A stretch of 64,000 nucleotides of DNA from Lactarius indigo (GCA_025766275.1 JAFKAC010000102.1:124001-188000), one strand, 5' to 3'; positions 19,293 to 33,163 are shown, counted from the first letter of the stretch. Notes: generated from the sequence alone by a model not told the origin. Program-made: numbers and translations.

Positions 19293-22200
19293 GATAAAGT
19301 AGAGATTGCGTCGAATGGTTGTTGGTCTGAGGAAGAGGTGCAGCCCTTCATTTTATACCCGCAGAGTCCTGGTTGAGCGAATATATGGATAGATCAATCT
19401 GCCTCAAACACGCGTGTGGGATCGGCGCGGATGTGTGCTTATTCCCATTGCGACACGCTCATCTAGACATGTGACCGTTACACCGATGGGAACGACGATG
19501 AGGCCAAAAAGAGATTGTATAAGAAACTGCGCACCGAACTGAAGGGCCCGTTGGGACCTAGACGACGGCATACTTCTCCGCAGCGTCTCCAAAGCCGTGT
19601 AACTAGAAGCATAGCCTTGAGTTACGAGCCGTCGGAAGATTAACGTTAACGACACTCGGAACGTACATATAGTTACACATGACTACGTTTTATCGGAAAA
19701 GTTGGCAGCCTAGACTCGTAATCAGCCGTTCGAATGAGGATTTTTGAGGGGGTCGCAAGCGACCGGAGGGTCGAGCGTCCTAAGCGCGGCCAGCACCCCA
19801 TAGAGCGAACGGTCACCGGTCTATTGGCATCCCAGGTGATGCGAAATATTGAGCGAAGTGGCGCAGGGCCCACGGTCGGGTTTACGACAAATGAAGGATC
19901 TGTTAATATATTTGCTGCATTATGGAAATTTAGTTGGCCTGTCCGGGGTGTCCTTGGGCCCGGTAGAGCTACCTACATGGAGTCTAAGAATTCCAAGCCA
20001 GTCACTTGATATACTGTCCACGAATTCAATCGGGCGAGGGTCCACAATGTTGCAGACTGGCCCGTTGACACCTAGCGTATTGAAACTCAAATTTGTCATG
20101 TCGCGCCTATTCAAAGATAAAGACTGTCGCGGGTTTACCCTAATGCTGCGGCCCTCATGTTAGCGTCACAAGTCATCCAAAAAAAAAATCAAGCTGACAC
20201 CATGGCAATGTCGAGGATCAGCGTGCCCGAATAAGTGTAGGCAGCGCCTCGCCAAAGATCACGCGGGTTTGACTAGTGCCAGCCAGTAGTGGAAACACGC
20301 AATGGTCACCTGATGAGAGGTACATCGCATTGCATGTAGCTTGAACGGAAATTGTTTCATTGCTCGTTAAAGAGAATCGCGACGTCACGATCCGCTAACT
20401 TGAAGCTGGGCGAAGGTGGCACGTGCACAGGAGGGAAAGTGGCCCCGGGCCGATGCGCGGATCCGGCATCACCCCAAGGACTGCGCAAGCTCGCAAGGAC
20501 TGCGCACTTTGAAGCTTTGAAGACCGGGCCTGCCGATGACGAAAGTGCTGCGCTGTGGTGTAAGACAAAGCTGCGCGAGTACTGCGCGTTTATATTTATG
20601 CGGCACGTCGCGTCCGTATCACGAGCCCGAGCTGGCACGCTCCGAGTTACGGTACCGTGACAATAAGGTCCAAGCGTGAGCGTACTATCCACTGGCAGTA
20701 TTGGAGATATCCTACAAAGTTAGATGTGGCACCCCTACCAGTCCCGCGGACTCTGGCCATCACTTTTCCCATACCCTTCAACCTCCGGAGGAAATTGCTC
20801 GACTCCACCCCAGTGGCCTGTATGACCTCGCCATTTTCACCACGCAACGCCCCAACTCCGTCACCGACACATCCATACAGACGAGCGTTTTGGTTGGCTT
20901 CGATACTGCGCATACATGCGCTGACGAGTTCTGGTGAGTCAATCATAAATTCATAATGTTGACCTCTTGCGAGTGCAACCAGGACTGTGTGTCTAAAACG
21001 TATTGTCAGTGTCGACAGTCTAGCTTCCCTCCGGTATACTTTGCGCCTGACCAAAAACCAGTCCGAGCACTTTGGTTGCCATTCCCTAGAATGGCGTACT
21101 GATTGTCCACGGCCATGAATTTCACTGCGAGCAACGTCTCAGCTTTAGCTAGCCCTTGCAAGGACATCAAGGCATACAGTGACAGGACGGGCCTGCCTTT
21201 TGTTCGCTTGCTGCTTGACCCTGTAGGGATTTCTAGAAACACGTCGACTAATCTATCTCCCGCGCCACACAAGGAACTTAGTGCGTGAAGGTCATGATCT
21301 CAGCTAAACCCCAAAAACTGCACACAGCACTTGTCTAAGCGAAGTGCAGAAGCCCGAAATGACGCCGGCATACCAGTGGGCGTATGGGTGCAGAGCCGTG
21401 GTCGCCCTCGCTGAGCTTGAGTTTGTAAGCGAGGCCTTTGTGAAATCTCCGGTGCTCCTGAAATGCCCTTAAAAGCCACCTCTCCCTATTGTCTCTCGAA
21501 ATACTTGCCATTCACATATCCCACTCCTCGCACTGACACCGACACATCGCCAATAAGGAATTATCCCCAGTACTGATCCCTAAATCTTTTTGTTCTGGTC
21601 GGGCGCTTCGTGAGGTGGTGTGTGTTCAGCCGTTGGGTAACGCCCAGCCACTGAATTGGTGTCATGCCGCTTTGCCCCCAGGCAAGAGTGGTTTCCAAAT
21701 TATGGGGGAAAAGTTCTCAATCTTTTACCTCATGATCTGGAGGCCGCTCTTACCTGAGCCCAAAGCGACACGACCCCGACTGAATAGAAATGGTTTTGAA
21801 GGCCATATGTCCCCGAGATATGGCCTTCAAAACAGTTCTGTGATCATATTTACCTTCAGGGCATGAGATAACTTACTTTCGTCATAGTATACTAACTGGA
21901 CATCCGATGGGGCGGTGTCCCTAGACGTCCCAATCGTGACGTCCCTATCACGGGTAACACCTGGATACAACTCTGACACCCGTGCTAACTATCACCCTCC
22001 CCAGGCCCTCCCTTCCTAATCGACAATTTGGACCGGGTGAGTACGAACGAATGGTAATCTGCAGGTGGCGACTTACACGGTGCCAGAGAGGGGGGTCGAA
22101 AAATCCTGCGGCGTATCAAGACGAATAATAGGACAAAATGACAGCTAACCTACGGGTCGTATGGAGAAAATCATGTGCGGATACATCCAAAGCCCTCACA

Positions 22201-24421
22201 GACATCAGCTCGCGCAGATCGCCTCAGAGCGATGATACCGGAGATGAATTTCTTCTATTTCTCACGTCCTCATGTTTCGTGAGTACGAGTAACTAACTCA
22301 GTTGGCTCTATTATAGGCTCAACCATGAAGCCCTTCGTTTCCGAAACTCGACATACTGGGGTTTTGGATGCCCAACACGGTTCATGGGGGGTAGAAACTT
22401 CACTGGGAAATACAATCAGATTACAGCCCCATTGTCGATCCCATGAACTTGAACTATCACCTCAGTCGCACTATGAACGCGGGACGTTTGGGTAAACACG
22501 CGGCACAGTCTATAGAAACATCGATTGTGGCTGGTAGGGCCCCTTCCACGCCATGTTTTGTTACGTCTGGCATGTACCCGCACCGGAACACCGACAATCC
22601 TCTCCACACGGAGAAAAAAACTGGAGAAAAAAATGGATGAGCGAAGAGAAAAAAACAGAAGCAGTCGTCAACGTGGGTTGCTTGTAAATCGCCGTGGACG
22701 GATCAGGGTCACGATGTTGTATATGCTTATCGGCCGAACGTGCGTCCACGCGATCGATTACCGCACAATAGGCATGTAAAAAATTTCGGGGCGCACGGCA
22801 ACTCGAAAACCCGGGCCCCGATGCGACGACCTCCACTTCGCCACAAAACTTACGCAACCCCCGGCCACCTGATGCCGATTTTTCCCTGGCTCCAGAGTTC
22901 CTCTTCTGCCACTTCTGGATGTCATTTTTGATTAATCTGCCTTTGGATCGATCATCCCTTCAGCTGGCTTGTGCTAGTTTAAGGATGGACCACAAGCGGC
23001 TGGACTCGCGCCAGCTGGGGTCCAGTCGGTCGGTCGTTCGGGGCCCGCGCTCAGCCCCCTCGCCCTGTCCTCCGATCACTCGCTCGTCCTGCAGTGAGAG
23101 GTGCGCTAGGTCCCATGACTCGCAAACATCTTATCGTGTTGCTACTTTGCGAAGCCTGGCAGGGACTCGGACGGGAGTACGAAGTGATCTGACAAGAAGA
23201 GCTAATGTTCTTGCATGGAACGCATCGTACCATGTATTCCCCCTGCTAACACAGAAGGGGAGTGTTCAAATATAGTCACTACTCCGGTGATTGACCGCTT
23301 GGTGGTCGAGATACCCAAGTCGGATCGTGGTAGAGATCCAGCCGCATCGTCGCCGGAGATTCATGAACAAAACGAAGTACGATGCGAGCTGCAGAATAGG
23401 TTTCCCGGCCCAGTAGCAGGACACTAGACGCTGTGAAGGGTAACTTCTTACTGAGAGGTTTGATAAGGTATACCACCGATCTATTCCATAAGGGAAAATG
23501 AGGGAGAATCACACTTGTGGGCATTGTCAGCAGCGAAAATCAGAGCCGCTACTGCTATTCTTGTCTTCTCGCGGTTCCCCTCAGGGGCTTTGTTTGGGCG
23601 TTGCCAATTTTGTAGCCGGGTACCTATATCACCGCAAGCCGAGTCTGGGCGCCCACTCTCCCTTGCTAGAGTACACAAATGGCTACCTTTCGAGACCGTT
23701 CGCAGCATGCCCGGAATTAAACTACGTGCCTCTCACCGAAACGGATGACATCTGACTCGGACCCAAACGCCGACGAGCACGATACTCATTCGCTGAAAAA
23801 GTCCGTGCCCGGCCCTCAACTGGTAGTGATGTCCTTTGGAGCCCGAAGGACGAGAATACGGATATGTTAGACGAAAGTAGAACAATGGAAGACAGTGGAG
23901 CCTGTTTTGCTACGGGAACGCAAAACTTTCGAACACCGCGGGGTACCGCAGGACCGGAATTTCTTCGCTATACTCGGACTCCGATGATCCCAACTCGAAA
24001 CAGACCAGCGTATCTCTCGCGCAGCGTGGGGTCCAGACTCGACATCCACTCTGCGGACTAGCAAGTGACAGAGTTAGGCATCTGTGGAACTTCTCATGGA
24101 GGTATAGGTGTACCATTCGTGATCTATTCGACACAAGAGTTCGGTAAGTCAAACTATTTCAATCATTGTTATGATCTCTCCAAGCCCCTGCAGAAATTCC
24201 TCGACCACCAGCGCGCAAGAATACAGAAATTGGAACTGCACCCTTTTGGGAATCCTCAACCAATGCATCGTCGAATAGATGTGTCGATAGTATTGCCATA
24301 TGTCAAGGGTGGAAACACACAAGCGGTACAAGCGAAGCCAAGGCCAGTAAATAGACGAAAACAATCAAACAGCGGTTAAGGGGGTTTGTACCCCAAAGAC
24401 AAAAAAAGCACGATGGGTGAT
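19293..24421. other. 5.1-kb gene-poor region
   Basis: I recognise no gene. Several frames of 60-135 codons exist on both strands but lack ATG starts, intron-consistent extension or family motifs. The last ~240 bases (24180-24421) are the 3' flank of P450 copy 2. Confidence 0.5.
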
Positions 24422-26628
24422 TTAGTCATGAAGTAGTGCGAGCACCGCTTCCCTCGCAGTCGACGACCGCGGTTTGATCGTACATTCAAACGGCATAGGA
24501 CCCCTGTAAAATCGACGCGAGGCACATCACAAGAGCGCCGCCGCCGCCCTAGTCAGCACAACCTGCGCCAGGGTGGGGGGGAACTGAGAACTTACGAAGC
24601 GAATTGCGTGGTGAACTCCTGCGGAGGTGGAGCGGGGCGGCCATCTGCGTCCGTTGCGGGAAGGAAGTCGAACACGGCAAGCATGCTCGCCATCGCTAGC
24701 CACACCGCGTCCCATGCGAGGGCGCGGCCCGGGCATTTGCGGCGGCCAAAGCCGAACGCGGCTTCCGGGATTGGTGCGGGCGCCCCAGGATCGAGGAAGC
24801 GCTCGGGCCTGAATTTCGAGGGTTCTGGGTAGATCGCGGGGTCGTGCAAGATCGCCCTGAGAGATTGGTGTGAGCGGTGAGAGTATAAATGGCAGCTGGA
24901 GACGCTGGCGGGAAGGAGTCGGACATACCACACGTTGGAGATGACCAGGCATCCGGCGGGGAAGAAGTAGCCATTGTAGACGTCATCCTCGGTCAGACGA
25001 CGCGGGATACCTGAAATGACGACTCGTAAGTTGGTTGCAGAGGAGATGGTTGATGTGGTTGATCTCTGACCGAGTGGACCTGGAGGGCCCCACCGCAATA
25101 GTTCGTAGAGTACGGCCTTGAGGTACGGTAGCGCATCTTGATCCCCAAACTCAGGGAGGTGGCCGTGGCCTAAGACCGAGTCTATCTCTTCTTGAGCGCG
25201 CTTTTGCACCTCTGGATAGAGCACCATCGCAAGCACAAAGGACTGAACCGCCGCCGTAGTCTACAGAAAAAGCGGGTCAGACCAAAGCTAGGTACAAAAA
25301 GGATCTATCAAACCGTATCGATGCTCCCTTATTGAGTCACCAGGGTACCTTAGCAATCGTACGACGTATGAAGAGAAATATCTCACCAGCATATATATTG
25401 CTGGGCAATGCTCTTGCCATAAACATCGCTTCTGGGGTTGACTTTTCAGAGAGATCAGTGATCAATGATGCCGCGATGGAAGGCGCAGCCCTGTTTTCCT
25501 CCTGATTGGCCGTTATGAGAAAACAGGTACTCGAGTATGGAGTTGTAGAGCGATGCGTACCAATGCCTTCTTCACAGCCTCGTATGGTATATCCCGGCAC
25601 TGATCTAGCTTGCGCTTGTATATGTGGGCATCCTTCTTAAAGCCAGCACCAGGGAACCACCACGGGAAGTAAATGACTGTGCCAGGGTCATCCATCACGC
25701 TCTCACTCTGAGTAAATTTGGCGTACAAAACGGAACATAGTTGAATATGCGACCTTTGTTCTGGGCCGTATACATACTCTGACCGGCCTCGTCCGCAAGT
25801 GCGATATTTGGGTCATCCCTTGGGGCCACATCGATGCCATATGCTATCGACAGGCTAGTCTGGCCGACCATACTAGTGAGATTTATTTAGGAACATCGCT
25901 GGAGGTAAAGAGCGGATGACACACTGGCGGAGGTGCTTCAAGAAGTCCTGCGGTGTGTCAAGCAGGTTACATAGCAGTCGTCGATTAGCTTTCATTTCGA
26001 CCGGGTGGTACCGGTGAACCACGGATGGCTGCATGTGCGCATAGAATGCCTTGTGCCAGGTCCTCCATTTGCTGCCATATGGAAACAAACTGAGCACCCA
26101 GCTTCCCGCGTCAAGCCTGCGCACATAGTCAGCGACTCGGAAAGACGGCTCTGTTTTCCGGTGACGTGATCTTCTCACAATTCACTCAGGGCCTTTAATT
26201 GAGGTCTTAAAGGCGATGGGATGTCATGTTGAGTTACGGGACGGTGCCTTTCACACGGCATGGACACACCTGTCAGAGTATATGGATGACCGCTTCTCGA
26301 GAAGATCGTTTGCAGCCTTCTCAGAGTTCAAGACGACCAAATGTGTTCCCAAAAGCTCCAGATGGACGATATCAGACCCTAAGCGTCGTTGGTGAATTTC
26401 TGCAACAAAGAAGGGACCAATTTATAGGTACTTACCGATCTGCTGTCCCACCTTTTCGTAGTTGAGCCACTGATACTGGGTGGGTAGGTCACGCAGATTT
26501 CCGATCAGCGGCAGGCCCTTGGGACCGGGAGGGAAAGGGAGCGGCGGCCGTCGTCTTCTCTGAAACAGTCGGTACACGATCACCGAAAGTAGGGAAGCAG
26601 CAAAAAGTCGAGAGTATGTGAAGCCCAT
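24422..26628 (-). CDS. Cytochrome P450 monooxygenase, copy 2
   Basis: A paralogue of the gene at 6421-8639 with the same strand and intron plan. From ATG 26628 (aligned with the start of copy 1) it reads a hydrophobic anchor, PLPFPPGPKGLPLIGNLRDL, SDIVHLELLGTHLVVLNS, LFPYGSKWRTW, FPWWFPGAGFKKDA, QSFVLAMVLYPEVQKRAQEE, ELLRW (ExxR), PERF and the haem loop FGFGRRKCPGR with its Cys. The last exon ends LLHD with TAA at 24422-24424. Every resolved intron keeps frame. The DEA-to-PWWFPGA junction has the same ambiguity as copy 1 and is satisfied by an acceptor at CTGGCACAG. Divergence without stop codons suggests both copies are or were under selection. Homology to copy 1 ends close to the start codon, so the two have different promoters. 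Confidence 0.83.
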
Positions 26629-28158
26629 TACAGTGGTTTGCATAACACCTGTCACCTGCCTTTTTTAGCAGACAAGGAAACTCGGGTGCGGGGTTCGTAG
26701 TTAAGCCAACGGGAAATTCTCGAAAAAAATTGGGTTACCAGGGTTATCGAATAGATATCTCGAAGAAATTGGGTTATGGAATAATTATCTGCGTTGCTTC
26801 TCCAGTCCTCGCTTCCAATCATCACCGGAACCCCCGATGTGACGGCCATGTACATGCACGGCTCAAACAATTCCAAGTCCTCACTGATTTTTGTAAGGGC
26901 GTATGCAGGAGCTCCACACGTTCAAGTTTGACCATGATACAAGGTCACAAACGTTTTAGCATACACTCTCACTCACCTCCCACCGGTAGGCTCGTGCTGT
27001 TTTTGTTTGCTCCGTCCACATCGCGCTCTCCCCCCTCCCTCTCTTACCTCCTCTCCCTGACACTGTCATAGGTCATAGCTACTGGTTCCTCCTGTATTTT
27101 TAAAACCCTCTACTCTGCTGAATACCAACAGTGCCATGTCGTCACTATTTCCTGTTTGTATCACGATCCATCATGGGTGACAGGTATTATGAAAACCGCT
27201 GTAATACGCTCATTTCCAGATGCGGCTGAACAACGCCGGCGAGACGCGGGCGCGAGAAATAGGTACTGGCCACCGGTCGACTAAGAGCCGACAAGCCGAC
27301 CAATCGCCGACGAGTCTGCATGCGTCATATATATTCGATCTCTTGAGTAGATTCACTTGGTAGAGGTACGAGGAAGGCAGTCGACGAGTAAATCAGAGAC
27401 ATATCGTAGATGTAAGGACATAGGACCGAACTCGGGATAAGACCACAGTAAGAAGAACGTGGAGACATACCCTAACGCAGGAACATTAACAGCGCTGTCA
27501 TACGCGGTACAGGCCGTGCTCTACCCGACAATGTGTACCAGAGTGACAGATGGCTCAATGCAGTAGTTGACTCGTTGACGTTGGAGGTTGGTCGGCTCAA
27601 AGCCAGCGGGTTGGTGGAAAGGGGTAAGGATAGTTGTACCGTCCCTAGCCTATGTCGCAGAACGTGCCTTGATACTCCAGCGTCCAATCCCGAAGTTTTT
27701 AGGCATGGGTCAGCCAAGGATGGAATCAGGAGACGATACCTAGTGGGCAGCCCTTGATAGGAAGTTTACGGTAGTTGTACGAACACAACGGTGGCTGAAA
27801 CGAATTGTCTCCGTCTCATAAAATTTTGAGGTCAACATGGCGGCACAAAGACAGCGGAAGGAGGCCATTGAGTTAAATGGACAGCTAACTGAAAACTCAA
27901 CCAACTCTTCTTGACCTCTAACGCCGTCAAGCCCAGGGTCATTTCCCCGGCCAAATAGAGCATCGATATATATTCCCCAACCCGAGTTAGTACTAGAGCG
28001 CCAGCCCGCTCATTGACAAATACCTCGCTCATTGTTCGGACGTTAGATCCCATTTCGTCTTCACTTTCCTCATACCCACCTCCCTCTCCTTCTCCATCAC
28101 ACAGTCGTAGAGCCTTCTCACCTTCTTTCCCTGCATCTTCATCCTCTTATTTCAGACC
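26629..28158. other. Spacer upstream of the trehalase gene
   Basis: No gene recognised. Pyrimidine-rich from about 27000 to 27060 and again at about 28065-28150, the latter directly before the trehalase ATG, as is usual for strongly expressed fungal genes. Confidence 0.4.
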
Positions 28159-30903
28159 ATGGCCCCTCCTCTCACCCACCCTCCCGGCATGAATTTTGTC
28201 GGCGACCCCCTTCATGAACAACGCCCCATCGATGCCGATGCTTCCGAATACTATGGAGGAACGGAGTATCACAGTCGCTCCAGAACATATAGCTCGGTAC
28301 GGCCTTCGCCCATAAATGGTTTGGTCTTACCTTGACCCCCGTCGTAGTCCGGTGGGCACGCCCCCAAGCGTCCTGTGTTCGAGGACGATTGGCACCTCAG
28401 GCCACGTAGGATGTCCCACGATGAGAAGAGTCGCTCTGCCCCACGCCGATTCCTGATAGATGTTGAAGAGACCATCCGTCTCGTCCTCGAACAGGAAGAC
28501 ACCGATGGCGACTTCCAAATTAGTATCACGGACGCTGGTCCCAAGATTCTCTCGCTTGGCACAGCTACTAGCAATGGTTTCAAGACCTTCGATATACGAG
28601 TGCGTGCTGCTATAATGTCGTCTCACCATTTTGACTGATGTCCTCCAAGGGCACCTATATGCTGTCAAACCTCCTTCAGGAGCTCGCACTGGCTCGGGAT
28701 CACAACCGGAAGAGGATTGTCCTCGACGAAGCTCGTCTCACAGAGAATCCAGTCGACCGTCTATCTCGCATGATCAAGAATTCTTTCTGGCATTCCCTCA
28801 CCCGGCGCATCGACGGCGATGGCCTCGAAATTATCTGCGCGGATCCCAAGAACCGCACAGGACGCATCCAGCCACGGATCTATGTTCCGCATCGCGAGCC
28901 CGCAATGGTTGAATATTACAGAAAGATCGCCTCCGAGAAGCCGCACCTTAACCTCGACGTGCAGGTTCTCCCTCCCAATCCCGACGATCCCCATTTTGTC
29001 AAGAGTCTCAATAGCAAACCTGGCATTTTGGCTCTCGCCATGAATGAAGTCGATGACGGGCGTGGGGGACGAACTCTCAAGGGCATCCCATTCGTTGTGC
29101 CTGGTGCTCGCTTCAATGAGGTCCGTAGATCCGATGCATGATTGGCGCTTGTCAATCAACTAATTTGTTCTGTATAGCTGTACAACTGGGATTCCTACTT
29201 CATCTCCCTTGGGCTTCTCGTTGATGGTCAAGTGCAGATGGCCAAGGGTCTCGTCGAACACTTCATTTTCGAGATCAAACACTACAACAAGATCCTTAAC
29301 GGCAGCCGCTCTTACTACCTCGCCCGTTCGCAGCCACCTTTCCTCACCGACATGGCCCTTCAAATCTACAACCAGCTTGATCGGTCGGATCTTGATGCTA
29401 ACCGACAATGGCTTAAGCGCGCTATTCAAGCAGCCATCAAAGAGTATCACACTATTTGGGTTGCGGAGCCCCGCATCGACCCTAAGACCGGGCTCTCTCG
29501 TTACCGCCCTGAAGGTGTGGGTATCCCTCCCGAGACAGAGGCGACGCACTTCACACACATCATCGAGCCATATGCGGCGAAGCATGGGCTGTCCATCAAC
29601 GAATTTAGCGAACGCTACAACACCCAGACGATCCGCGAGCCCGAGCTCGACGAGTACTTCTTGCACGACCGTGCGGTGCGTGAGTCGGGTCACGACACGA
29701 CCTATCGCCTCGAGAAGCGCTGCGCCAACCTCGGCACAATCGACCTGCAATCTCTGCTCTACAAGTACGAGGTCGACATAGCGACTGCGATCCGCGAGGT
29801 GTTTGATGACGAGCTCGAGCTCGACGAGGACTTCGACCTGGCACCATTCCCCCCGAGCGTTGAGGCGTACGCGAACCCGCACCGCGAGCGCTCGCTCGCT
29901 CGCCCACAAAATAGTGCGGAGTGGTTCGCGCGCGCGGAATTCCGCAGGGAGATGATCGACAGGTATTGCTGGAACGAGAGCAAGAGCCTGTATTTCGACT
30001 ATGACACCGTGCAGGAGAAGCAGAGCCTCTACGAGAGCGCCACGGCGTTTTGGCCATTGTGGGCTGGGTGCGCAAGTGAGGAGCAAGGGTGGAAGCTTGT
30101 GTGAGTCGTCAAGCTCTTTTCACACACTTTTCTCTCATGGACAACTTCTTGAACACAGTTCCGAGTCGCTCAAGAAGTTCGAGGTGCTCGGAGGACTGGT
30201 CTCTGGAACCGAGGAGTCCCGCGGCAAGATTTCCCTCGATCGTCCTAACCGGCAGTGGGATTACCCTTACGCATGGTGAGTTTTCCAAACTTAAGGGTGA
30301 GCATGGCCATATTGTTGACCACCGACTTAAGGCCACCACATCAGATCATGACCTGGGTAGGACTCGAGCGTTACGGCTATCTCGAGGATGCCCAACGTCT
30401 CGCGTATCGCTTCCTTTACATGTTAGCCCTCTTCATATAGTACATCTGGAAGGCAGTACTGACCACTGGGATAGGATGACGACCGCATTCGTCGACTTTA
30501 ACGGCGTCGTCCCGGAGAAGTTCGATGCCGTCAGGCTTTCGCATCTCGTCGACGCCGAGTATGGCAATCAGGGAATCGACTTCAAGATGGTCCCCCGCGA
30601 AGGATTCGGTTGGATGAATGGTACGTCCATCCGCAGCCCTGCCCCATTTGCGGCTCACTCGCATTGGCAGCCGCATACCAGGTCGGGCTTTCGTTCCTGA
30701 CGAATCACATGCGCCGCGCGGTCGCAGCGTGCACCTCTCCAGAAGTGTTCTTTGGACGGACGATGATGGGCGAGCATACTGCGGCACCGCCGTCGAGCGT
30801 TGCCAATGACCCGCTTGGACTTGCAATGGAAAGCCTGACGCTCGGCCCTGGGTTTTCCGGGCCGGGATCGGCGACACCGCCACCGTCCTACTCGCTGCCT
30901 TAG
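28159..30903 (+). CDS. NTH1: Neutral trehalase (glycoside hydrolase family 37)
   Basis: Hydrolyses cytosolic trehalose to two glucoses, used in stress recovery and spore germination. Eight exons keep frame: 28159-28296, 28348-28599, 28650-29120, 29178-30100, 30159-30275, 30332-30421, 30475-30620, 30671-30903 (2370 bases, 789 residues, close to fungal neutral trehalases). Seen: an N-terminal regulatory tail with the kinase-type site RRMSHDE; the EF-hand-like calcium loop [16 protein letters not shown]; trehalase signature 1 as [15 protein letters not shown], spanning the exon 3-4 junction; signature 2 as QWDYPYAW, spanning exons 5-6. No signal peptide, which separates it from acid trehalase. 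In yeast the enzyme is activated by PKA phosphorylation with 14-3-3 and calcium binding; the same elements are visible here. The C-terminal tail is Ala/Pro/Gly-rich. Confidence 0.93.
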
Positions 30904-32024
30904 GAACACATGACTATGCATAGAAGGCGTCAAACGCTAGTGGTTCTACGGGCTCCGCAATGATATCTGTACTGTACCTGGAAAAGCTGTCATCGTTGAA
31001 AGTGGAGAACGGGCAGCATTAATCTCAACGGTTCATCGGTATCGGTATTTTACTTCGCACATATTTAATCGCTTTATTCCTCTTTTCTTTTTCGGCATCT
31101 CTCAAAATTTGGTTCCGATCAGAAAGCACATGCATTACAGGCGTCCCTACCGTTCTTTTTTTCTTTCAAGTTTCTCTCCATAAATTACTGTCGCCGTCGT
31201 CGTCGTCGCAATTGCAGTCACAAATTTTCCTAGCTGTAGATTACTGGCACGTTTGCTATCCTACTCTTGATTCTACCCCTTCTTTTTGAACCGGACATTA
31301 CTTCTGCTGAATGTGAAACTATAAATGCCGAGAGATTTCACAGAAGTTACAACTAGAAATGCCGGAGAGCCCCTCGCAACTCTATTGATGTGTTTGCATG
31401 TAAGGTAGCATATGAGAGATTACCGTTTCTCATTGAGTCATTATCGTTCAATATAGTATAGGACCAGTAAAAAAAATTGCTCTGAGCGTGCAGAGGAAGT
31501 GCCGCGTGCCCCAGATGTGCATGAGAAATGTACAAGGGTTGTAGCACCGGTCAGTAGCCCCAACTCTGTACATCAGCAGTGTGCAGGTGTGGTGGCTTAC
31601 ACCGGGGGAGCAAGTTTTAACATGTCCCCAGCCAGTCCGTCATCCTCACCATCACAGGGGTGGGTACGGTCAAGGAAACAACTGAACCGCGGGAACAGCT
31701 TATAGATGAATCACATGCAGTCATGTGATTATTTAAAATATCGATTGAAACATCGAGTCCGAAGTGGCAAAAATCAAGTTCGCCAAAGAGGAACACACAC
31801 TAAAAACAGTCATTTAACGAAGAGGGGAAAGGCGAAAACAAGGAAAACTGAACGTGCATATCACAATGCGAGAGCGAAGAGGTGCTCGTTGCACATGCAT
31901 CGACGACGCAAGTCTGATACGAGTTACATAAGTACGACAACTCCGAAGTTTCCGTTTAATATAGAATATAAAATTGACTGAGTTCTTTCCCGGCTGAATC
32001 CCAACAGGCTCTGCTCCACTTTCA
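30904..32024. other. Trehalase 3' region and spacer
   Basis: About 30904-31340 recurs, diverged, after the trehalase pseudogene (36055-36520) and includes the shared word GGTTCATCGGTATCGGTATTTTACT. The remainder has no recognised gene. A small hairpin lies at 31709-31730. Confidence 0.5.
31709..31730. repeat. Short perfect hairpin
   Basis: Arms AATCACATG and CATGTGATT with a 4-base loop, followed by AT-rich sequence. Function unknown. Confidence 0.4.
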
Positions 32025-33163
32025 TTAATCATCCTCGCTCAAGGGTTCGCGCTCCAATGGCTTTAATAGAACGACGCGTGTCCGACGGATCTGGTCACCG
32101 CGAGCACCGAAATACCTCGGTGTCTCGAAGCTCCAAACCAGGTTCCCAATCGGCCAATGTTGACATCCTTCAATGTACCGACGAACGTCGACGTCTACTC
32201 CACACCCAAACCACCGCAACGACTCCTTTGCAGACAGAAATTCGTCCATCAGTTGCTTGTAGTGCCCTCCTACAAAGTCACACGCGGTTTGTATGTCCAT
32301 CTTTTGCGTCTTCATCAGAACTGTGATGAAGTTGTTGCCTTCCAGACCTCGGTTCAGTTCCATGTTATACGAATACAGATCCTGACGCGGACAAATCAGA
32401 ATCAACCCTGAGCGCCTTACAGTGCACAGACGATACTCACGTTCGCCCAGCAGACCATATCTACCGCACTGAAATACATCTTTTGGAAGGTTGGATCTGA
32501 AAACACTTCGTCGGGAAGGTCGATTCCCAAGATATACGAGATCAGCCCGAAGCAGACGCGAACGGCACTATTCTCGCGGCGAAGGTGAATGTATTCTTCG
32601 AGTTCAAGGATCTCTCCGCGGTCGCGTAATCCAGCCTCTTCGACCACGGAATCGATGTAGGCGTCACAATGTTCCATAAAACGACGAAACGTTTTTGGCT
32701 TGACTGTCCTAACCAGCCGCTCGCGGAAGCTTTGGGGCTGTGTCAGAAATTTTATTCAGACAATCTGGCAATGATGAACCCACTCTGCGGTCATTTGCGC
32801 CAGCTTCGACCCGTCTGACCAGGTAGGATCTCGCATTGCTTGTAGAAAGATGTCGCCTGTGCGGCGAGCGTCGCCATAGCACTGCTCATCGCTGAGTTCG
32901 TCGATAACGAACAACAAATTGATACAATCACAGCAAGTACGAAATTGTTCGTAGCCAGCATAAGGATAGCAGTGTGAAGTCAGTAGTTCACTTTGGCCCT
33001 GGAAGAAAAACGCGCGGCGGCGGTCAACGAAGACTTTGTAGCTATTGACCCATTGTCTGGATTCGGCGGAAGCGGGTTTCCAAAAGGGGTTTGTAGCGTC
33101 GTGAAACGCAGTGGAATGGGAGAAAAGGTCAGGGAGGATGAAATAAGATGGGGATAGCGACAT
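32025..33163 (-). CDS. Sesquiterpene synthase (class I terpene cyclase)
   Basis: Cyclises farnesyl diphosphate to a sesquiterpene using Mg2+. Exons 33163-32780, 32737-32441 and 32381-32025 give 1038 bases, 345 residues, the usual size for Agaricomycete enzymes. The first metal-binding motif is DELSD (in [12 protein letters not shown], near 32860). The second, NSE-type motif is [10 protein letters not shown] and is created by splicing of exons 2 and 3 (N at the end of exon 2). The late Arg-Tyr pair appears as ETPRYFG. I chose the Met of [14 protein letters not shown] rather than the earlier in-frame one because it fits the family N-terminus. Intron 1 is only 42 bases with a weak GTTCAT donor. 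The product cannot be predicted from motifs alone. It lies between the trehalase gene and its broken copy, on the opposite strand; P450s that might act on its product are 6 kb or more away. Confidence 0.9.

Noticed and set aside
19680..19760. Possible tRNA gene (CTCGTAATCAG followed by GTTCGAAT)
   Set aside because: No 7-bp acceptor stem and no proper D-arm can be formed; only scattered resemblance.
20647..21054. Minus-strand frame of 135 codons
   Set aside because: It lacks an ATG start, shows no recognisable domain and has competing frames of similar length.
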